Below are positions 33,929 through 37,364 of a stretch of DNA of 37,364 bases, in pieces (within the stretch, counting starts at the first letter, position 1; each line of letters begins with the position of its first letter). The notes beneath the pieces are model-generated. The model saw only the letters and a program-made list of their open reading frames with translations. It was not told where the DNA came from and did not search any database. Origin of the DNA: CAZCCV01 sp964497515 (GTDB lineage: Bacteria > Armatimonadota > UBA5829 > DTLH01); NCBI GenBank assembly GCA_964497515.1, contig CAZCCV010000024.1:1-37364 (forward strand). Direction: 5' to 3'. Made by a program: the position numbers and the translations under genes.

Positions 33929-34462
33929 CTACTGCTTTTTGTCTGCTACGCCTTGAAGCGTATATACCAGCCCACCATACAGCTGCTGCATCGTCGATAC
34001 AAACGAAGATACAGGCGACTGGAGCTGTCCAACCAACTGCCCGATAAGAACCTGACGCGGTGGCACTGCGGCTAAGGCAGATATCTGCTCCGGCCCCAAA
34101 ACGTGGCCATCTGTGACGCCTCCCTTAAGCACCAACTGACGGAATTCCTTAGCAAACCCCGTCAGAGTCTTTGCTATATTCACAGGATCGCTAGCGGTAT
34201 ACGCAAGCGCCGTCGGCCCTTCCAGACCTTCGACCAATTCAGCGGCCGGCAGACCATCTGCAGCAAGCTTCAAAAGTGTGTTCTTAACAATTCTGATGCC
34301 GGCTTCATTCTCCCGCAAGCGTTTCCTGAGGGTCGATAGATTCTTGACGTTCAGACCGCGATAATCGGCAAGCACTGCTGCTGAGGAGCTCTCAAGGATC
34401 TCCTTCAGTTCGTTTACCTGCTCTACCTTGTCCGGCCTTGGGCCTTTCTCTTTGACTCGCAT
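33929..34462 (-). CDS. rplJ: 50S ribosomal protein L10
   Basis: L10 is the base of the ribosomal stalk that holds the L7/L12 dimers. The N-terminus (KVEQVNELKEILESSSAAVLADYRGL) and the block LRENEAGIRIVKNTLLKLA match the rRNA-binding domain. The C-terminal helix (SSFVSTMQQLYGGLVYTL) is the L7/L12 docking helix. The length of 177 is typical. The start is ATG 34462, after GGGGGTGAA; the longer frame to 34708 runs into the leader. A 217-nt leader separates it from rplA. Confidence 0.96.
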   Translation of the reverse strand: MRVKEKGPRPDKVEQVNELKEILESSSAAVLADYRGLNVKNLSTLRKRLRENEAGIRIVKNTLLKLAADGLPAAELVEGLEGPTALAYTASDPVNIAKTLTGFAKEFRQLVLKGGVTDGHVLGPEQISALAAVPPRQVLIGQLVGQLQSPVSSFVSTMQQLYGGLVYTLQGVADKKQ

Positions 34463-34679
34463 CTGTTCACCCCCAATCCATTCACACCAAAAAGGCCTGC
34501 CACCGACAGATGACAAGCCCGAAGAAACTTGCGGAAGAGATAAGCTGCAGATGATATCCAATTGATCGCAGCAGTTTCCCGCCGTACAATTTGCCTCGGT
34601 AGGTGTTCGAAAGACTCCGAACATTAAGCCCTTCAGGGCGCCAACTGTCTGTGGCGATCCATATTTAAATTCTATATGA
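34463..34679 (-). promoter_or_regulatory. candidate L10 leader (rplJ 5' regulatory RNA)
   Basis: The stretch between rplA and rplJ is where many bacteria carry the L10(L12)4-binding leader. On the minus strand it holds several short stems (GCCC/GGGC around TGAA, GTTCG/CGAAC, GCTGCGAT/ATCATCTGCAGC). It ends in GGCAGGCCTTTTTGG shortly before the L10 ribosome site. I did not match the Rfam L10 leader base by base, so this rests on position and structure. Confidence 0.45.
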
Positions 34680-35390
34680 CTATATCTTTTCGGCCATTGC
34701 CTGGGCACTCTGGGTGTCTATGGCAACTCCAGGACCCATTGTAGTCGAAACCGTAATTCTTTTCAAGTACCGACCTTTTGCCGCAGCCGGTCTAGCCCGA
34801 ACGATTGCAGTGATAAGCGCCTGGAAGTTGGCCATAAGCTGCTCAGTAGTATACGATGCCTTACCGAGAGGCGCGTGGACAATACCAGCTTTCTCAACGC
34901 GATAGTCTACTCTCGAAGCAGACTTAATCTCGCGCACAGCTTTGCCGATATCCATTGTGACTGTTCCCGCCTTCGGGCTGGGCATTCTGGCTCGGAGAAT
35001 TGGGCCCAGCTTGCCGACCAACCCCATAACATCCGGGGTAGCCAGTAGAACGTCGAAGTCGGCCCATCCCTGCTGGATCTGCGCGACAACGTCCTCAGCT
35101 CCAACCACATCTGCTCCGGCTTCCTCGGCCTCAGCGGCCCTGTCGCCCTTTGCTATTACCGCGACCTTCTTGCTCTTACCCGTTCCGAACGGGAGAGTTG
35201 TCGAACCGCGCACCATCTGGTCGCCGTGTCGTGGGTCTACACCCAGGCGAATCGCAACGTCGACGGTCTCGTCGAACTTGGTGTTCACGGCCTTCTTAAT
35301 GAGTTCGAACGCTTCTTCAGGTTCTCGAGCTATCTTGCCATCGCCAACGGTCTTGGCGGCCTCGAGATACCTTTTACCTCTTGTAGCCAT
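34680..35390 (-). CDS. rplA: 50S ribosomal protein L1
   Basis: L1 forms the E-site stalk and in many bacteria represses its own operon. The protein (236 residues) begins MATRGKRYLEAAKTV and has the L1 domain blocks DETVDVAIRLGVDPRHGDQMVRG, GVVGAEDV-like AGADVVGAED and MPSPKAGTVT. Late in the protein ANFQALITAIVRARP and KRITVSTTMGPGV are standard. ATG 35390 follows GGAGGAGC. It lies 80 nt downstream of rplK on the same strand. Nothing is truncated. Confidence 0.97.
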   Translation of the reverse strand: MATRGKRYLEAAKTVGDGKIAREPEEAFELIKKAVNTKFDETVDVAIRLGVDPRHGDQMVRGSTTLPFGTGKSKKVAVIAKGDRAAEAEEAGADVVGAEDVVAQIQQGWADFDVLLATPDVMGLVGKLGPILRARMPSPKAGTVTMDIGKAVREIKSASRVDYRVEKAGIVHAPLGKASYTTEQLMANFQALITAIVRARPAAAKGRYLKRITVSTTMGPGVAIDTQSAQAMAEKI

Positions 35391-35470
35391 AATGCTCCTC
35401 CAAAAACTGTCTTGCTTCAGCAGGTCCCGTGTGAGATAGTGGCTTGCGCCTGCCGCCTGCCGATAGATAA

Positions 35471-35896
35471 CTAGTCCACAACCTCGATTCCAGCGCTGCG
35501 CGCGGAACCCTCGATGGACCTCATGCCTGTCTCGATGCAGGTTGCATTCGAGTCGGGCATCTTGATCTTTGCGATCTCACGCACCTGCTCGCGCGTGACC
35601 TTGCCGACTTTCTCCTTGTTCGGTGTGCCAGAAGCCTTGGGGATTCCAGCAGCCTTCTTCAGGAGTTCTACCGCCGGCGGGGTCTTAAGCACATACGTAA
35701 AGGATCTGTCTTCGAATACGGTAATCTCTACCGGAACGACAGTGCCCATCTGAGAAGCAGTCTTCTCATTGTATGACTTGATGAACTCCATCATGTTGAT
35801 CTGGTACTGTCCAAGTGCCGGACCAACAGGCGGAGCGGGAGTGGCTTTTCCGGCCGCGATCTGCAACTTCACGACCCCAAGCACCTTCTTCGCCAT
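35471..35896 (-). CDS. rplK: 50S ribosomal protein L11
   Basis: L11 (141 residues, the normal length) binds the GTPase centre of 23S rRNA. The N-terminal domain carries VKLQIAAGKATPAPPVGPALGQ, and the C-terminal rRNA-binding domain ends in GSARSAGIEV. The stretch TPNKEKVGKVTREQVREIA is conserved. ATG 35896 has GGAGG 9 nt upstream. A structured 116-nt segment with nested inverted repeats lies immediately before it. Confidence 0.97.
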   Translation of the reverse strand: MAKKVLGVVKLQIAAGKATPAPPVGPALGQYQINMMEFIKSYNEKTASQMGTVVPVEITVFEDRSFTYVLKTPPAVELLKKAAGIPKASGTPNKEKVGKVTREQVREIAKIKMPDSNATCIETGMRSIEGSARSAGIEVVD

Positions 35897-35920
35897 CTAA
35901 CTATGCCTCCAGACAAGTCA

Positions 35921-36036
35921 AAGTGTAAAGAGCAAAGCGAAAAGCACGGCATATAAAAACGCCTTATCCTTCGCTCGCTGACTCTTCGCAAAATGCGCCG
36001 AGTCTCCACGTGCGAAGGGCTCCACACTTTACACTT
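35921..36036 (-). repeat. nested inverted-repeat element upstream of rplK
   Basis: Several inverted repeats lie one inside the other: AAGTGTAAAG/CTTTACACTT at 35921-35930 and 36027-36036, CCTTCGC/GCGAAGG at 35968-35974 and 36012-36018, GACTC/GAGTC at 35980-35984 and 36000-36004, and CGCA/TGCG inside. They fold into a single long arm. It may be the L1 or L11 feedback leader, or a small MITE-like element; no flanking target duplication is obvious. Confidence 0.4.
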
Positions 36037-36049
36037 CACACTCAGCTCG

Positions 36050-36577
36050 CTACGTTCTTTCGACCTGATTAAACTCCAACTCAACAGGAGTATCCCGGCC
36101 GAATATGGATATAAGGACCTTCAACGTCTCTTTCTGTGCGTTGACTTCCTCTATTGTGCCATTAAAATCTGTAAACGGACCCGATGTAACACGTACAGTT
36201 TCGTCCTTCTGCCAAACCACTCTCGGGCGTCTGTCCGGTGCTTCAATTCTCTCCAGGATGTCTCTAACTTCCTGATCCTGAAGAGCGACCGGCCTATTGC
36301 CAGATGACACAAAGCCTGTCACCCCGGTTGTGCTTTTGACGAGATGCCAAGTGCTGTCGTCGAGATCTAGCTCAACCAGCACGTAACCAGGGAAGACCTT
36401 GCGAGCGACTTCCTGCTTCTTACCAGCTCGGGTTCGAAACTCTTGTTCGGTCGGAACCAGTATCCGACCGACCTTATCTTTTAGCCCCATCGAATCGGCA
36501 CGTCGCTCGATGTTTGTTTTGACTTTGTTCTCGTGGCCGGAGTACGTGTGTACCGCGTACCAGTTTTTCTCTGCCAT
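36050..36577 (-). CDS. nusG: transcription termination/antitermination factor NusG
   Basis: NusG binds the RNA polymerase clamp and, through its KOW domain, Rho or ribosomal protein S10. The NGN domain begins NWYAVHTYSGHENKVK and includes FPGYVLVELDLDD; the C-terminal KOW domain reads FTDFNGTIEEVNAQ...LISIFGRDTPVELEF. The length of 175 is normal, without an insert between domains. ATG 36577 lacks a strong Shine-Dalgarno and lies 18 nt after secE. Confidence 0.97.
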   Translation of the reverse strand: MAEKNWYAVHTYSGHENKVKTNIERRADSMGLKDKVGRILVPTEQEFRTRAGKKQEVARKVFPGYVLVELDLDDSTWHLVKSTTGVTGFVSSGNRPVALQDQEVRDILERIEAPDRRPRVVWQKDETVRVTSGPFTDFNGTIEEVNAQKETLKVLISIFGRDTPVELEFNQVERT

Positions 36578-36595
36578 TTGGATTAATGCTCGCGC

Positions 36596-36871
36596 TTACC
36601 TAGGCCCAAGCCCGATTCGACGGCTAATCTGCGTTAGAATGAAGTCCAGGCCACCGATCCAAACACCAACAATCAGGACTGCAATAATGACTATCGTGGT
36701 GAATTTTTTCAGTTCAGGCCACGTTGGCCACACAGCCTTCTTGACGACTTCCACGTATGACTCACGGATGAACCTTGACAGTCTCAGAAAAATTGATTCT
36801 GTTTTCCGATCCACTTTTGCCTTTTCGGGCTTGCCCTTGCTCGCGCCCTTTGTTGCTATTCCCTCGGGCAT
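36596..36871 (-). CDS. secE: preprotein translocase subunit SecE
   Basis: SecE is the small essential clamp of the SecYEG channel. This 91-residue form has a basic soluble N-terminus, the conserved amphipathic segment FIRESYVEVVKKAVWPTWPELKKF and one C-terminal transmembrane helix (TTIVIIAVLIVGVWIGGLDF). The single helix is the form usual outside enterobacteria. ATG 36871 has only a weak ribosome site. It lies between tRNA-Trp and nusG, the standard place. Confidence 0.95.
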   Translation of the reverse strand: MPEGIATKGASKGKPEKAKVDRKTESIFLRLSRFIRESYVEVVKKAVWPTWPELKKFTTIVIIAVLIVGVWIGGLDFILTQISRRIGLGPR

Positions 36872-36899
36872 AGCGCTTCACTGTCCCCTATACTAAAAC

Positions 36900-36976
36900 T
36901 GGCAGGCCCAGCCGGACTCGAACCGACGACATCTGGTTTTGGAGACCAGCGCTCTACCAAACTGAGCTATGGGCCT
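36900..36976 (-). tRNA. tRNA-Trp (anticodon CCA)
   Basis: On the minus strand the 77-nt gene has acceptor stem AGGCCCA/TGGGCCT. The D arm contains AGCTCAGTTTGGTAGAGC, and the anticodon arm is CTGGT-CTCCAAA-ACCAG with CCA at the centre. The T arm carries GGTTCGAGTCC, and the 3' CCA is encoded. Its place just ahead of secE is common in bacteria. Confidence 0.97.
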
Positions 36977-37018
36977 GCGAATGTTACTTCTTCGATTATC
37001 GGTAGTTTCGCCAACGAT

Positions 37019-37048
37019 AGTATAGCATAATAGCATACCATCTGCCAA
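37019..37048 (-). promoter_or_regulatory. promoter for tRNA-Trp-secE-nusG
   Basis: On the minus strand TTGGCA (37048-37043) and TATACT (37024-37019) are separated by 18 nt, about 42 nt upstream of the tRNA. TGC does not directly precede the -10 in a way that adds to it. It lets the tRNA and secretion/transcription genes be read apart from rpmG. Confidence 0.6.
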
Positions 37049-37094
37049 CGACTATCAATACATCAATCGAAGGTCGACCAGCACACTGGCGAGA

Positions 37095-37259
37095 CTACTT
37101 AGCCTCTCGATGCACTGTATGCTTGTTACACCACCTGCAGTACTTTTTCAGTTCCAGGCGATCCGGATTGTTTCTCTTATTTTTTGTCGTGGTATAGTTT
37201 CTGCGCTTGCAATCTTGGCAAGCCAGCGTAACCACTATCCTGACATCAGTCCCTGCCAT
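37095..37259 (-). CDS. rpmG: 50S ribosomal protein L33, zinc-binding form
   Basis: L33 here has 54 residues, too short to show in a long-frame scan. It reads MAGTDVRIVVTLACQDCKRR, then YTTTKNKRNNPDRLELKKYC and CRWCNKHTVHRE. Both CxxC pairs (CQDC and CRWC) are present, so this is the zinc-binding (C+) paralogue. ATG 37259 lies 4 nt after AAGGAGT. It precedes tRNA-Trp and secE, its common place. Confidence 0.95.
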   Translation of the reverse strand: MAGTDVRIVVTLACQDCKRRNYTTTKNKRNNPDRLELKKYCRWCNKHTVHREAK

Positions 37260-37294
37260 AACGACTCCTTAGGGACACTGCAAGATGTCATCTG

Positions 37295-37321
37295 GGTTGG
37301 CCGAGGTTCTCCCGGCCAACC
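37295..37321 (-). terminator. hairpin upstream of rpmG, no U-tract
   Basis: A perfect 9-bp stem (GGTTGGCCG and CGGCCAACC) surrounds a 9-nt loop, 36 nt before the rpmG start. It probably ends a transcript of a gene beyond the window edge. It is similar in build to the hairpins at 9935 and 18126. Confidence 0.45.
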
Positions 37322-37364
37322 ATTAAGATTGATCTAACAGGTTCCCTGTTTCCTATTCGATAAG

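Overview
The window is a chromosomal segment from a diderm, probably anaerobic or facultative bacterium. The best guess is Armatimonadota or a close terrabacterial relative. Three things point that way: the prepilin N-terminus with its ILAAILFPVF stretch followed by a conserved Cys-SN-(L)RQ block; YjbH-like and Wzi-like outer-membrane barrels together with membrane-anchored PD40 propellers; and frequent TTG/GTG starts behind strong Shine-Dalgarno sites. The phylum is inference. No rRNA or species-level marker was compared.

Region 1 (about 0.1-11.4 kb) is accessory and envelope-related. It holds an NAD-dependent epimerase, a YcxB-like membrane protein, a type IV pilin-like protein, and a minus-strand operon (PD40 propeller, D12 adenine methyltransferase, secreted YjbH-like barrel) with genes 3 nt apart or overlapping. 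Divergent to it runs a plus-strand group: a truncated sugar-transferase-like membrane hairpin, a Wzi-type capsule assembly barrel and a second PD40 propeller. Next come two secreted-protein genes, each broken by an apparent one-base loss. The mix suggests an exopolysaccharide/cell-surface locus that is partly decaying.

Region 2 (11.4-15.1 kb) holds an OsmC-family peroxiredoxin and, divergently, a TPR protein, a RACo-type corrinoid reactivation protein and a corrinoid (B12-binding) protein. The OsmC promoter has a CsoR/CstR-like inverted repeat in its spacer. The three plus-strand genes form an operon that ends in a likely terminator; no cognate methyltransferase gene is present.

Region 3 (15.1-24.3 kb) is a housekeeping run: gmk, coaBC, metK, priA, def, fmt, a small basic/acidic-tailed protein of unknown function, and a DHA2-type MFS exporter. 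coaBC overlaps both neighbours, and metK sits inside the familiar coaBC-priA-def-fmt order.

Region 4 (24.4-37.3 kb, minus strand) is the classic transcription/translation block: rpmG, tRNA-Trp, secE, nusG, rplK, rplA, rplJ, rplL, rpoB, rpoC. tRNA-Trp-secE and rpoB each have a recognisable promoter, and a U-tract terminator separates rplL from rpoB. RpoB is unusually long, with a duplicated beta-beta' module, a Cys4 zinc-ribbon-like insert and a long acidic insert near the C-terminus. A perfect bidirectional hairpin closes the convergent rpoC/MFS junction. Many of the other strong intergenic hairpins lack a U-tract.
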